Shown here: piece after piece, positions 25,118 through 37,984 of the stretch | Layout: each line of letters begins with the position of its first letter | How positions within the stretch are numbered: the first letter of the stretch is position 1 | DNA from: Microcebus murinus | Taxonomy: Eukaryota > Chordata > Mammalia > Primates > Cheirogaleidae | Direction: 5' to 3' | Assembly (NCBI RefSeq): GCF_040939455.1 | Contig: NC_134120.1 | Location: forward strand, 54,389,001-54,453,000 | DNA: 64,000 nucleotides | Notes under the pieces: generated by a model | What the model saw: only the letters and a program-made list of their open reading frames with translations | What the model was told of the DNA's origin: nothing | Databases searched by the model: none | Made by a program: the position numbers and the translations under genes

Positions 25118-25233
25118 GCCAGGCATGGTGGAGCGCACCTGTAGCCCCAGCTGCAGGAGGTTGAGGTGGAAGGATCTCTTGAGCCCAGGAGTTGGAGATC
25201 AGCCTGGGCAACACCCCACCTCCAAAAAAAAAA
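25118..25233 (+). mobile_element. Alu monomer fragment in L1
   Basis: A sense Alu-like monomer (GCCAGGCATGGTGGAGCGC, then GCCTGGGCAACACCCC and an A10 tail) separates two parts of the L1 relic. Confidence 0.8.
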
Positions 25234-25480
25234 GTAGTGAAGAAAGAACAGACATACAGATGTGTGAAACAGAATAGAGGTAAGAAATAGACTATTCATC
25301 TATGGGAATTGATTTTCAACAAATGTGGAAAGAGGCAATTAAATGGAGAAAGGATAGTTTTTTTCAATGAATAGTCATGGAACGGTTAGCTATCCATATG
25401 CAAAGAACTAATTATACAAAGAACTAACTCAAAATAGATCCTGGACCTAAAAATAAAAATTCTCTATAAGAAAACTTATG
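25234..25480 (+). mobile_element. Old L1 ORF2 relic, part 4 (C-terminal region)
   Basis: GAACAGACATACAGATGTGT, then GGAATTGATTTTCAACAAA and AACTCAAAATAGATCCTGGA match the L1 ORF2 C-terminal region. Similarity fades after about 25480. Confidence 0.75.
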
Positions 25481-25992
25481 AGGAAATCTTCTTTTCTGCA
25501 AAGTGCTTTTCTGCAAAGCCCTCTTGGCTTTGCGAGGTAGGTAGAAATGTGACAATCAATGAGCTCCAAAATGAAGGTGGCTAGCACAGTGCCTGCTCTT
25601 GTAAATACTGAGCCTTTTGTCACTTTCCTACACCCCCCCCACTGATCCCAAAATAACTCACCACAGCCTATTTTACAAAAGCCAAGAAAAGTATCAAGTG
25701 AGCATGAATACACCGAATAGAATTTTCTTTAGGCTATTTATTTTCCACCAGAAATGAAGGCAGTTCTGTCATCTGTTTAGTGCTTTGAAAACATACGATT
25801 GCTCTTAATCAGCTACACAAATTGCCCACACTCCAAGCTGTTGAAATCAAATACAAGCTTCAAATATCTGTGACTGAACTTTATTGAAAACTCTGTGGAG
25901 TATAGTTCAAAAATCACACTCTTCATTCCTTTCTTTAGTATCATTTACCAGGTCAAGATAGCTCATATGTGAACTGGATAAAGAAACTCATA
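25481..25992. other. Intergenic stretch with no gene seen
   Basis: Unique sequence after the L1 relic. I see no repeat signature or coding potential. The C8 run at about 25632-25639 is the only low-complexity feature. Confidence 0.5.
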
Positions 25993-26280
25993 GTGGCCTG
26001 GTGTGGTGGCTCACGCCTGTAATCCTAGCATTTTGGGAAGCTGAAGCAGGAGGATTGCTTAAGGCCAGGAGTTTGAGAGCCTGAGCAAGAGCAAGACATT
26101 GTCTCTACAAAAAAAATAGAAAAATCAATCGAATGCGGTGATGGCACATACCTATAGTCCCAGCTAGGGGAGACTGAACCAGGAGGATCGGTTCAGCCCA
26201 GGAGTTCAATGTTACAGTGAGCTATGATGCCACTGAACTCCATCCTAGGTGACAAAGAGAGACACTGTCTGAAAAAAAGA
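25993..26280 (+). mobile_element. Older Alu (dimeric, diverged)
   Basis: A sense Alu with both arms and many differences is flanked by AAAGAAACTCAT (25981-25992) and AAAGAAATTCAT (26281-26292). The linker lacks the young strepsirrhine sequence. Confidence 0.9.
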
Positions 26281-26292
26281 AAAGAAATTCAT

Positions 26293-26923
26293 GGTTTTGA
26301 CTACAGGGATTGTCTTCACTGTGCTTTGGTGTCATGCTTCCATGCCTCCATGAAGCAACTTTAGGAAATCCATTATTACTTTTGGTGAAGGGATGTTGTT
26401 GAGTACACTGTAAGCTTGAGTTTCATTTTTTTTTCCTTTTTTATAGTGTGTATTAATTCACTGAGCCACCTCGAATTTCTTGGGCAAGTATATGGAGTCC
26501 AAATACAACGAAAGATCTCGGTGCTGTAATCTTCTCTGAAGAGCTGCTGCAATAATGCAAATCTTCCACTAAGAGGCGGTAGGGCACTACTGATAAAAAA
26601 TACTGCCGGTTAAACGAACATTTATAAATTGTACAATTATTTCTAAATTAGAATATTTATTATTTTAATGTTTTCCACTATGTGCAAAAGGCATACATAA
26701 TTAAAAGATATCATTTGAATATATGGCATAATTTAGAAGAAGAATGTAAATTTTAAAAATTATCCCCTACATTTTAGCAGCAATTTAAACAGACCTAATA
26801 AAGTCAGTTGGAACTCAAGGGAATTTTCCTAAATAGAAGGCTGAAGATTTTTAAGTATAAAGAAGCATTAGAAGTAGACAGTGTGTAATAATCATTTTAA
26901 AGATAATTCTATTGCTTGCTTCC
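26293..26923. other. Intergenic AT-rich stretch with no gene seen
   Basis: AT-rich unique sequence. I see no coding potential and recognise no repeat. Confidence 0.5.
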
Positions 26924-27258
26924 TTTTTTTTTTTTTTTTGAGACAGAGTCTCACTCTGTTGCCCGGGGCTAGAGGAGTGCCGAGGTATCAGCCTAGCTCA
27001 CAGCAACCTCAAACTCCTGGGCTCAAATGATCCTCCTGCCTCAGCCTTCCAAGTAGCTGAGACTACAGCCATGTGCCACCATGCCCGGCTAATTTTTTCT
27101 ATATATTTTTAGTTGGCCAATGAATTTCTTTCTGTTTTTAGTAGAGACGGGGTCTCGCTCTTGCTCAGGCTGGTTTCGAACTTCTGACCTTGAGTGATCC
27201 TCCCGCCTCAGCCTTCCAGAGTGCTGGGATTACAGGCATGAGCTACCACTCCCGGCCA
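26924..27258 (-). mobile_element. Alu, strepsirrhine type
   Basis: A full antisense Alu sits between GCTTGCTTCC (26914 onward) and GCTTGCTTCT (27259 onward). The linker is present with some divergence. Confidence 0.92.
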
Positions 27259-27259
27259 G

Positions 27260-27984
27260 CTTGCTTCTTTTCTAGGTGCCCTTCAAGGAAGACAGAACTG
27301 TATTTTATTCACTAAATCTATTTGGCATTTGCTTTTTAGACTTTCATCATGGACCACACTCAAAGATCATGCCTACGACCGTGGTATATATCACGGTAGC
27401 CAAAGGCCCGTGGTAGCCAAAGAGCAGTTTCCACAAAGTGGCCCAGTCCCCCCTGAGCCTGGAAAAGGTGTGTGAAGGAGACACAGCACCGTCAGGTACC
27501 CTGGGAGAAACAAAGCAGCTGGGAGTGTCAAAGCTTCTCTGAGAAGGAGAAAAAGAGAGGAAGAACCAGCAGGTGCTATGATGAATTTTGTAAGAATTGG
27601 TGACACCATAGAACTAGGATCTAACTAACACCTGCTAGAGCAAAGCATGATTTCCCCTGCTATGTGATTATAGGCAAAATAACAGTTAGATTTTGAATGT
27701 AAGAAAAGAATACTAACTTTGCTCCTATTTCTCTCCTGAGCAATTGGGGTCAGGCGGAGACAGTGCTTGGAGATGCTTTGGGGGTGCCCAGGAGCAACAG
27801 GTAAGACAGAGGAGCTGATGAGAAAAGGGGGGTCCTCTCCTGGCCTCTCCAGTAGGGACGGACCATCAACAGGAGGCAGCTGTGGCTCCCAGGGGTCCCG
27901 AGGTCTCTGGCCTGCAGGGCCAGGGCTTCTCAGGGTGCAGGTCCTCCTTGTGGGGGTGGGGATTGGTTTGGTTCTGTTTTGCTC
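27260..27984. other. Intergenic stretch with no gene seen
   Basis: Unique sequence. Two opposing open frames near 27625-28114 overlap each other and match nothing I know. Confidence 0.5.
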
Positions 27985-28298
27985 TGGCAACTTTTATTGC
28001 AGTATAACGTACATAAAGCAAAGAACACAGATCATGAGTTGTACAGCTGAGAGATTTTTCCCCGAGGGACTACCCCATGCCCAGAACAAGAAAGGGTCGT
28101 ATCAAAACCTCTGACACTCCCTCCTGCACATGCTCCTAACTTCTGAGTCCATAGACTGGTTTGCTGGGTACTGGCTTTATACGAATGAGTCATACACAGG
28201 AGCTCTTCTCTGCCGGCTCCTTTCACTCATCGCGTGTTTGTGGGATTTATCCGTGTTGTTGCAGGAAGTTGTGGTATGTTCACCCTCTGTGTATAGGA

Positions 28299-28616
28299 CA
28301 GTTATGTGCCGCGTAGTGGTGTTTCATTCAGCAATGGACTGCATATACGACAGTGGCCCGCAAGAGTATAATACCGTATTTTCACCTTTTCTATGTTTAG
28401 ATACACAAAGACTCACCTTTGTGATACAATTGCCACGGTAACATGCTGCATAGGTGTGTCGCCTCAGAGCAACAGGCCACAGCCGACAGCCGAGGTGTGA
28501 CGTGGGCTCTGCCACCCCGGCTTGTGTGAGCGCACGCTGATGCCAGCACAGCAATGAACTCGCCCGACAACACTGTTCTCAGAACATGTCCCCATCATTA
28601 AGACACACACGACTAT
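28299..28616 (+). mobile_element. MER2 (Tigger-type DNA transposon)
   Basis: Opening CAGTTATGTGCCGCGTAG, internal GACTGCATATACGACAGTGG and AGTATAATACCGTATTTTCA, and the closing segment CCCCATCATTAAGACACACA follow the MER2 consensus order. About 318 bp is near full length. It inserted into the antisense L1. Confidence 0.88.
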
Positions 28617-28854
28617 GTTTCATTGTATGAATAAACCATTAATGTATCCGTTCTATGTAGATGGAAGCTTGCATAGTTCGGGGCTGATGTGAACATACTT
28701 GTTCTTTCTTCTGGTGGACATAGGTATGCATTTCTGTTGGGTATACCTAGAAGTAGAATTCTGGGTGATATCTGGTCACATATTCAGCTTTAATATATAC
28801 TGACAAATAAGTTTCCCACAATATTGGTGTCAATTTACAGTGTATAAATGCACT

Positions 28855-29060
28855 GCTGATATTTAATATTATTGAAATAATTTATTATTTTATAATAAAA
28901 ATAATTATAATTATTCAAATAACTAAATGTTTCAAATATTCAGATAATAAAATAAATATTTAAATTGTTTATTTAAATAATTACATGTTTGGGTTATTGG
29001 GTTATATTCAAATAATTGAATGTAATTATTAACAATAATTATATTATATTAATATAATTT
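28855..29060. repeat. AT-rich low-complexity region
   Basis: About 200 bases are nearly all A/T (repeated AATAATT and ATTATTT), inside the degraded L1. Confidence 0.85.
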
Positions 29061-29235
29061 CTTAACAACTTGAAACTGCCCGTCTTTTTCATTTTATCCA
29101 TTCTGATGGGTATATGGTGGTATTTCATTTTGGTTTTAATGTTTTTTCCCGTCCTTCGCCCATCTTTTTATTGAGTTGTCTGCCTTGAGCTCTTTACATT
29201 TACTGGATATTCTCCTCAAGTATTCTTATATAGAT

Positions 29236-31730
29236 ATAAGTGTTAACCAAGGTCTTAGAGCAGACAGATCCTCAGGGAGAAACTCCTATCAGATGAGCAT
29301 CAGTGGCGGCTGGGCTTTCCTGGGCTGTGGGTTGGGAGAGAGCAGCAGGATCATCAGGATCCATCACTAGGATCAATTCCAGGAAGCAAAGGCAGAAGTT
29401 AAACTCAGTCCAAAGAATATGTGACTTTTTGTTTTACTGGACAACTTTCTGTAGCATCTTCTGAAGAAAGTGTTTGAAAGCAAGTTCTAGAATGGGGCAT
29501 TCCTTCAAATTGTGATCTACATGATTGATTGGCGTTCCAAGGAAGGTTCATATACGGCTAATGATTTGCTATAAAATGAGCCCGACTGGACTCTAAACAG
29601 AATCTTGGCATTGTTTTCACTCTTTTGGAAGTAATAACATTGGTTCTGTTCACTCTCCACTCAGATTAATTTATAGAGAAATGTTTAATGTTGGCCTTGG
29701 TCACTCAAGACGTAGGGCTTTTCAGTTAACCCAGGCAAGACAGCCAGGAAGGCCAGAGCCCTTCTTAGCAGTGGTCCCTCTGACTAAGGTCACAATGTGT
29801 TGCAGCTCCTGGCCGGCCGTTGCAGGAGTGCTCCCGCCCGCAGCGCCAGCCCAGGGCACTTACGCACCGCTGGTGTCTGAAGGCCTCATCCCTCCTCAGA
29901 GGGTGAGCAGATTTCCAGAGGGCTGGAGCCCGAACCCTTAACAAGAAGCTGCGCCTGCTAGAAACCAGCCCCACACTTTTTTTGCATTATGTGTCTGATG
30001 TGACTTGTGATGACTGCTTGAAACAGCCACTTAAATCCATTTTCACATTACAAGAAAGGTCTGATTTCATAGGAAGGAAGAAAACTTTAAGTCAAGGCAG
30101 TGCAAAATCTCCAGCCATCCGGCAGCACTGAATATCAAACTGTTGGTGGCTCCCGGGCTGCAGAGGGCGGCTGCTGCGGTTCCATTTCCAACACAAGTTG
30201 GGCTTTGTCATCTCCAAGGTCACTCACTGCCCCAGGCTGCCTTGGAGGGCGCCTCCTAGACTCTTGCATTTCCTTTTTTTCTCAGTTTCAAAGACCAGTT
30301 GTTCCTTTCCAGCTTTACCTCTCCTCCTGCCACAGGACTGTAAACTCCGCTGGACATTGTTTTCTCACTATCCCATGCCTTCATGGGATGAAGCTAGTCC
30401 CTTCCAGGTTTTTAAGATTTCCTTTCCTTTTCTCCACCATGGTGCAATTATCTTCATCATCACCATTTATCATTTTTCCTTCATTAGAAAAAAAAGTGCC
30501 ATTAAGTGTCTCAAGTACTTGAAGCTCTTTCCGGAATCCCGGGCCCACCATGCCCCCATGCAACAGCTCAGCCTTCTGGTCTTTTCCTGCTCGGCCCCAC
30601 CCTGCCTGTCTTTGTGGGCTGTCGTGTTGCCATGGCAACCAGCAACCAGCCAAGGGAGGCATTCAGGGTGTGTTTGCTGGGACCTTGGGCGTTGGTCCAG
30701 CCAGCTGACCTCCCAGTAGCTGACATGAAGTGACCCCATTCAGTGTCCTCGTGGTCCTGGAAGGAATCTCCCAGCTCTGTTCTCTCTTTCTTGACACAGC
30801 TGCTTGTGGGAGTGAAGCTCATACCCAGGTGAAGGTCATAAGAAAGCTCTATGTATTTTCTCTGCAGAGAAATCAGGCATCACTCTGTCCTCACAGCAGA
30901 TTTATTGGAAAGTCAAGAATGAATGTCTTTTAAGCTGAAATGATGGTCCCCACTGGGTCTTCGTGTCTTCATAAGGAGCCCAGCTGGGAGCAAAGAGAGA
31001 GGGACTCTAAAATTGGAGAGGAAAAAAACAGAGAGATTTTATATACCATTTGCAAATAGTTTTTTATTATATTTTCAGCATCTTGCTGTTCTTAAACTGT
31101 CTGAGTAGCTTCTGCTTGTCCTAGGGAAGGTTCCTATGGCACCCCGTGGAATTTCTCTCACAATTGCTTCTCTAGAAACGAGCTTGAACACAACATGGAT
31201 GGATTCACAGCCGCTTGTAAACCACTTTGCACCAAAGGCTCTCAGGGGAGAGTCCCAGGAGAGCCAGCTCCACAGAGGGAGGGGAAAGGAAGGGCAACAG
31301 ACCTGCAGAGGGGACTCGGGGAGGGGACTACCCTCAGCAGCCCATAGGGCTGGTCCTGGATGACTCAGCTTCTGCAGCAGCCGCCAGTCTGACTTCAAGA
31401 TGAAATTTCCATTGATCAGACAGTTGTCTAGGGACCCACAGATCCGGACACTAAAGAAGGACTTATTCTCATGTAACTTCACCACTCGCAATGCCGATAC
31501 TAATAACCACACTCAGATGGAAACTCGGCTTCCCCAGACTGTCTGTGAGAGAGAAGTGGCGACTGGAGACTGAGTGGTCCTCAGTGTCCACTGACCACGC
31601 CTGCAAAAGGACCTGAGCTCCAGCAGATTTAGATGTTTGTTCTAAGTCTGCCCCTTCCTTACTAACTATGAATCTGGAAAATTCCCTGGATTTCCTGAAG
31701 CCCCTTTTCCTCCCGTCTAGAAAATGAGAC
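29236..31730. other. Intergenic stretch with no gene seen
   Basis: Several open frames of 70-173 codons occur, but they overlap on both strands, often lack an ATG and resemble no known family. No transposon was recognised by eye. It may hold non-coding exons or enhancers that sequence alone does not show. Confidence 0.45.
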
Positions 31731-32302
31731 TGTGAGGGGACAGGAGATTATGTCTGGGGAGTCCAGAGACATGCAGGCTAGGAGAGTAAGAAATGGAACT
31801 TATAAGAAAAGCTCAGAGCTAACAGCTTAGCTTCTGTCCCCTCAGCTTGCTTGCTTACAGTATATAGCTTAAGTGAAGCCATGGCAGGCTTCAGCGGGTG
31901 CTGGGCCTCAAAAGGCGGCAACCGCAGGTCATTTCCTAATAAGAGGTTAAAAAGCCACGGGATGGGGGAGGGAGGGCCAAACTCCGGATGACTCTGCAGT
32001 AAAATGCTGAAATAAAACGCAGAGGGAAAGCCCTAATGCCAGAACCAATCAGCTGGTAAGAGGAACCAACCAGAAAAGAGATGAAATAAACTGCTAAAGG
32101 AGACTGCGGGAGGAGGGAGGGGGAAAACTTTAAGGGATACCCGTAACCCAAGCTGGGGTCCTTGTCGGAATAGAGGCCACTGCGATTGGCGCTCTGAGAC
32201 TCGGACCCTAGCTCGAGCTAGTCAATAAAACTCCTTTTGATGATTTCAGCCTCAGTGACTCTGTCTCTTTGTTCTGTGGCACTGCGGTTTCCCACTCTAA
32301 CA
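31731..32302 (+). mobile_element. Class I ERV-type LTR, 5' limit uncertain
   Basis: The 3' half is clear: CCAAT-type boxes near 32044 and 32066, the segment CTCGAGCTAGTCAATAAAAC with a poly(A) signal near 32224, and an end in CTCTAACA at 32302. The CTCGAGCTAG-CAATAAA core, the GTGACTCTG segment and the CTAACA end match the solo LTR at 43053-43460. The 5' end is set at a TG near 31731 without a matching target duplication. No coding retroviral sequence is attached, so it looks like an old solo LTR. Confidence 0.6.
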
Positions 32303-34797
32303 GGAGTCTTCCAGTTGTCTCTTTGGTGCCCAGAGAAAGGCCTGTTCCCAGGGCCAGGTGGCTCCAGGACGAGCTTGCAGCGTGGCCAGGTCTGAGTCTG
32401 CTGTGAGGAGCCTCTGAGTCCTCCCTCTGCACAGCCCAGCGCCTGGCCAGCTTCCTCCCCACCCTCCCTGCTGACCGGAAACCTCTTCTTGGAGAAATTG
32501 AGGCTTTCGAGGATTTATTATTGGCAATTTGGAAGTTCTTCAAAGCTGACACTGAGGTGTCAAAAGAGGGACAGCATGTGACCGTTGGATTGGAACAGGA
32601 GCCCCGTGTTCAGCTGTGACTGTTTCTGAGAGCCTCACTGGAGCGGTATGTCCCGACATGGGAGTGCCACTGAGTCCCAGAGAGCCCTGTGGGCCGGTCT
32701 CACCTGCCCTGCTACACAGAGAAGGAAACTCAGAACAGTCCACACCCAGTGAGAGAGCGCACGTCCCCTCCCAGCTCCACGGAAAGGCTGCTCATCCATC
32801 CGTGCTTTCCCCACTCTTCATCCTGTTTGGTATTTCCCACCCAGGTTTGGTTTTAGCACTTCATAAGCACTTCTGTTGAAGGTTAATCATGCTCTGCTTT
32901 GAATAGCTCTTCCCTCCCCTCAGAGACACCACCTGACTGCTGTCTCCGCAGGCCGGTTTTGCAGTTTCCTAATACTAGTCAAGACTAACTTCTGGAAAGA
33001 GGAGCCTTAAAAACAAAAACAAAAATAAAACTCAAACTTTCCTACCAAATGCCTGTTGCACATTCAGGTGGCCTCTCTGACCTGGGCTTCTGGCCGCCTG
33101 AGATTCTACAGGACTTCATGAATGAGTCTCTTGAATACCATGAGACACATGTACTCTAAGAAAAATCCCTCTGTGAAAATCTGCACCAAATAAAGTTGGT
33201 TCATCGTAATTATTACAAAGTGACGGTAATTTCCTTGCTTTACAAAATGATTCACTACCAAGTTGCTTTAAATAACAAGCTCTCTTTCTGTATTTTAAAG
33301 TAGATGAGCTAAATGAATTGAACCAATTTTCAGGAACATATTCATACCTATTTCAAGGTAAACCCAATTGGACCCTAGTTAGTTTGTGTTCGTTTCTTTA
33401 TTTGTTCCTTTATTTGTCCATCCTGTTTTAGTGGTCAGTCGCACGGACTCTGGGGACAAGGCCCTGGGGGAAAGAAGGAGCACAAACTGAGCTTTGGGTT
33501 GTTAACGTTGACAGGACTGGAGAAAGAGACAAAGACTGAGAAGAGACAGAGGAGAAGAGAAGGAAGGAAGGAATGAGGCACGTGGATGGATACATAGATA
33601 CATTTAAACTACAATCTTACAGAGTTATTCAAGAGTTGGTACTTCTCTATAATTCTAAGACAGGGAAAGAAAAGTCTGTATACTCGTACAAGCTTCATTG
33701 TCCTATTATAACTTGAGAATTTAGCATTAATTGCTATGAAGCAGTATAACTCACTTGTGAAAAATACAAATTGCACTACTGGTTTTTTTTTTTTTTGGCT
33801 AATGAATATGAATTGAAAAATAAACAGTGAACAATCAAATTTGTAATCCATGGCATGATTGGAAAAGGGATTAGGAAGTTAGAGAACAGGCTGAAACGTG
33901 GTCCGCAGTTCTCAGTGGTGGCCGGAGGTCAGCCTTCACTAGTGAATTGGGCTAGTTCATGGCCCAGGCTCATTTTAATCTTTTCCCTTCCACTTCTCCC
34001 TGTGAATTTACCCACCAGGAAAACAGCACAGCCTGTCACCTAGGTAACTGACCCCTCCCCCGCCCCCCCAGACTGGTAGAGATTGGAAACGGAACCCTTT
34101 CTCATTGCAAATTTGCATTTGCAGCTGGTGACCTTGCAGGAGGACAGAAAGCTAATCTGATCCCACTGATGATGAGGGTGCCGGCCCTGCCCCATGCACC
34201 CGCTACGCTGAGAACGCAGCAGACAGCATCTGCTCCTGTGAGGAGCCTGTTTAAGCTGTTACATGCCTGTTTCCTCCAGTAAGGAGGCTGGGAGTGTTTT
34301 GATTTGAAAATGATAAAGAAAATGCTCTCTGGACGTCCATCTTGTGCAAGGTCCTGAGGTTTCTCACTTTGACCATTGTTTCTTTCTACCATGTTTCCAA
34401 AGAGCCTGCAGGTTAGAGTGGCTGAGATGAGGACAAAGATGTGAGTTCCCAGTTTAGTTATGTTAATTACAATAAAAAATTAAGAAGGGGGAGGTGAGAG
34501 AGTGTGCCTGGACAATGGGGACCCCAGCATTTGCCAGCAGGCTAAGTCTTTATGCTGAGGCTTTGGCTACAGCCGCTCCTTTCTTTGCCCCATTGTGTGC
34601 CAGTAGCTCAGTGACTTCTGAGAGCCGGGCTGTGCTCCAGCTGTATGCAAAGTGTGGAGGTCTGCGGGGTGGGGGCTGTCAGGGAGGGGAGTGTGTGCCA
34701 AGTCCTGGAAGGGGAAAGGGACTCAGGAAGGGGCTGCAGTGAGGTGGGAGTTGGGGAAGGCATGCCAACTCAGCTGCTGTCTCCTCTTCATCTAGAG
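32303..34797. other. Intergenic stretch with no gene seen
   Basis: Unique sequence with short open frames on both strands that match nothing I know. A GAAGGAAGGAAG run is near 33560 and a T14 run near 33782. Confidence 0.5.
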
Positions 34798-34975
34798 CAG
34801 TGGTTCTCAAAGTGGAGTTCCTGGACCACCCACCAGCAGCACCTGAGATCTTGCTTAGAAATGCAAGTTCTCCCCAGACCTGCTGGCTCAGAAACTCTGG
34901 GAATGGCCCCAGCTATCAGTGTTTAGACTAACCCTCTGCATGTCACTGATACACACTTAAGTTTGAGAACCACTG
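34798..34975 (+). mobile_element. MER5A (hAT-Charlie MITE)
   Basis: It opens CAGTGGTTCTCAAAGTGGAG and closes with AGTTTGAGAACCACTG, with CTTAGAAATGCAAGTTCTCC and CAGAAACTCTGGGAATGG inside. This is the MER5A layout at nearly full length (178 bp). It is an ancient non-coding copy. Confidence 0.9.
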
Positions 34976-36905
34976 CCCTTAGTTCCAAAGAAAAGATTAT
35001 TTTCAAATTCAGAGGACTGAATAGCTTCAGATGCCACTTCAAAGTAGGAAAACAAAACATAGAGAATAATGCTGGATAAAAGCTTTTCTTCCTAAAATAC
35101 ATGAGAATTGATACATGAGGCAGGGAGGTCACAGTAAGTACACAAATGTTAATTACAACTAGTGAATAAACACTATCTTCCATAATTTGGTCAAACTATT
35201 TGAAAAATTATGGCTAATCTGAAAGAGAAAGTGCTACTTTTTAGTTAGAATTTTTCACTTTGAAGTTCCCTGATCTCAATTCTTCTAGGACTCACTGGTG
35301 TAACACAGGAAGCTATCTAATAAGTACAAACACAGCGAAATACATCTTCAGGACTTTCTTCCCTCCTGACATGAAAATGATTAAAAACAATAGTCAGAAT
35401 TCCCAAAGGAGATAACTTCAATATAGTCTTAACTCACAGTGACCGATCAGTCAGCGGTTAATTTGACGTATGGCAAATTATAGTAGTTCACTCACAGCTA
35501 AGAAACCTGAGGAAGAAGTATTCTGTTTTTGACTTTGGGGAAATAATAAATGCTAAGCCAATATGTGGTTTACTGTACTCTGGGTAGAAATGTCAGTATT
35601 TTGAAATGACTAAACCAGGCACCTTCTTCCCAGAGACTGGCCCCCACCGTGGCGAAGTCAGGGTGTCCCGAACTTGCAGGGCTGTTTCACTGCAGGCTCG
35701 GAGTGAGGAGCTGCCATCCGTGTGGAAGGACGGGACTGTCCTTCATGACCTTCCGCTGCCACCTTGTCTCTCAGACCAGAGTGGGTACATCTGGGGTGGT
35801 CTGGCCACAGGCCTCACCTTGTCCTTCAGCATACGGCTGTGCTGAGTCCCACACAGAAGGAAGGTGGGGAAGGGCTGAGGGGGAGGGGAGGAAGGAAAGA
35901 CATTGCCCTGAAGCAAACATGCCTAGACAAGGGCTGAATTAAATGTGATATCTTTGTAAACCCTTCATGCTAGGTTTTAAAAGCCATTGTCTCTGTTGGG
36001 ATCACAAAAGCTTCCTTTTTCACAAATTGGCACAAAACTGCTCACATGCTATTAAATCCACATATTTGAGCATTTGGATTACGGTTAATGATATGGTTTA
36101 GACCCTTGAGATCAAGGTGCAGTTCTGCACATCCATAATTTTTCTGTCACTTTTCCTGTAAAAAGAAAATCTCTGACACAATGGTGGCACTTCTGAGTGT
36201 GAAGGAGGAGAAGTGTGACTATTCCCTGGTGTCCTGGGCTCGCAGACCTGCAGATCCTGCCTATCCTACAGAGCACAGGACCCTCCACCTGATTCCCTCA
36301 CCTACTGATGAATTTTTGGGAAGGAGAAGAAGGTGATTAAGAAACGAGTCTTTACCAAGTATCCAGCGTGTGTCTGCAAATGTGCTCGGCGTCCCCCACA
36401 CATAGTCCCGTGTGGGATGAAGGCCGAGTGACACCCCCCTGTCACTGCTTCCCATCCAGACCCCTCTCCAGGGAGGCTGGGCTGGCAGCTCCCACCCCTC
36501 CCACGCTGACCGGGCCGGGAGCAGAGACTGGGCCAGTTGGATTTTCTCTCCTGGAAGCTCTGGAAGGCAGGTCCTGAGAAAGGAGCCGGTTCTCTGTAGG
36601 GAGCAGAGCTGCAATGTCACGAATGGTCATAGTGGAGCCATCACTGCAGCAGACCAAGCCACACGCAAGAAATTACAGGAGACGAGAGAAACCTCGAGTG
36701 GGCAGGACACGTAGCTTGTGGAGAGAAGAGCAGGCCAGGAGCTCCGCTGCTGCACAGAGGACGGGGCTCTTGTTTTCTGGAGCAGTGTGGCCACACGCCG
36801 CCTCCTGTCTTACAGGCCTGGGGGAGCAGCTGTGGTATGCTTAGTAGAATGATCTTTAACTTAGCGCTAGCTCACGTGGGTGGTGTTCTCGGTGTGAAAG
36901 GACAA
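34976..36905. other. Intergenic stretch with no gene seen
   Basis: Unique sequence. The longest opposing frames (36261-36620) are mutual shadows and unlike known proteins. No repeat was recognised by eye. Confidence 0.5.
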
Positions 36906-36906
36906 A

Positions 36907-37480
36907 CAGGTCTGTCTGGAAAGTATCCAGCCTTGCAACATGGAAAATAGAGGCGTTTGTTGAAGATAAAAGATATAAGAAACATTGTACACAGGACAAT
37001 GACCCCTTAGTCCCCTTCAAAGTAGGCACCGTGGGACCTCAGGCAGTTCTCCCAGCGTCTCTTAACCCAACCATACACAGTCGGCATTCTCAGGTGTTCT
37101 GCTTGTCGCAGGCCTTCCAGAACGCGGATCACCTTCAACAGAATCTCCACCATCTTTGAAGCGTTTGTGCCACAGTTTTATTTGGGCTGCTCTCGTTGCA
37201 TCGTCCCTGAAAACCCTCCGAATCATCCGAATAGCTTCCTCGGAGGAATGTTCAAGTTTGATGCAGACTTGTTGCTCTACTCGCTCATTTTGAATGCCAC
37301 CCAGTACACATTGTTCACTCAACAGTGTCTAGCGCCCCACTGACTGGGACAGTGAAGTTGTCACTGTTCACGCATGTGCATCCCAGCCCACTCTCCTTGG
37401 CTTCCAGGTTACATTTATGTGCAAACTGTACTTGTTATATTAATATTAACAATGGCTAGATATTTTATGGACTGACCTTG
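36907..37480 (-). mobile_element. Mariner transposon, internally deleted
   Basis: Imperfect inverted ends are present: CAGGTCTGTCTGGAAAGTAT at 36907 and, reversed, CAAGGTCAGTCCATAAAATA ending at 37480. The body is about 570 bp against roughly 1.3 kb for a full mariner. The minus strand encodes the transposase N-terminus (37322 down to about 37075), with the HTH-type segment WHKRFKDGGDSVEGDPRSGR. It then jumps straight to the C-terminal RRWENCLRSHGAYFEGD (about 37065 to 37010), so the catalytic domain is deleted. It cannot transpose by itself. Confidence 0.88.
37075..37322 (-). pseudogene. Mariner transposase N-terminal fragment
   Basis: An ATG-initiated frame of about 80 residues covers the DNA-binding half of a Tc1/mariner transposase (Ser/Glu-rich helix, then KLWHKRFKDGGDSVEGDPRS and GRPATSRTPEN). 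The DD(34)D catalytic region is missing. The frame ends shortly after the deletion junction, so this is a broken gene. Confidence 0.85.
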
Positions 37481-37538
37481 TATACTCCAAACCTAATCTA
37501 AGGACAGAACCTAATTGTGTATGATATAATTCCCAATC

Positions 37539-37922
<384 letters not shown>

Positions 37923-37984
37923 TAAGATGTTCTGAGAAACTTGTTATTCACCCACACAGTCAAGCAGGACAAAGATGATCTTTA

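Larger units (their letters stand above)
27985..29230 (-). mobile_element. Old L1 3' region (antisense), interrupted by MER2
   Basis: Antisense L1M strings appear on both sides of the MER2 insertion: TTTATTGCAGTATAACGTAC and CTTTCACTCATCGCGTG before it, and TTCATTGTATGAATAAACC, GGGTATACCTAGAAGTAGAA and TTTTTATTGAGTTGTCTGCC after it. The part at 28855-29060 has become AT-rich low-complexity sequence. Confidence 0.7.

Noticed and set aside
30198..30719. 173-codon open frame in intergenic DNA
   Set aside because: It starts with TTG, not ATG, overlaps other frames on both strands and resembles no known protein.
36261..36620. 119-codon minus-strand frame
   Set aside because: Overlapped by open frames on both strands; no resemblance to a known protein and no support for splicing.
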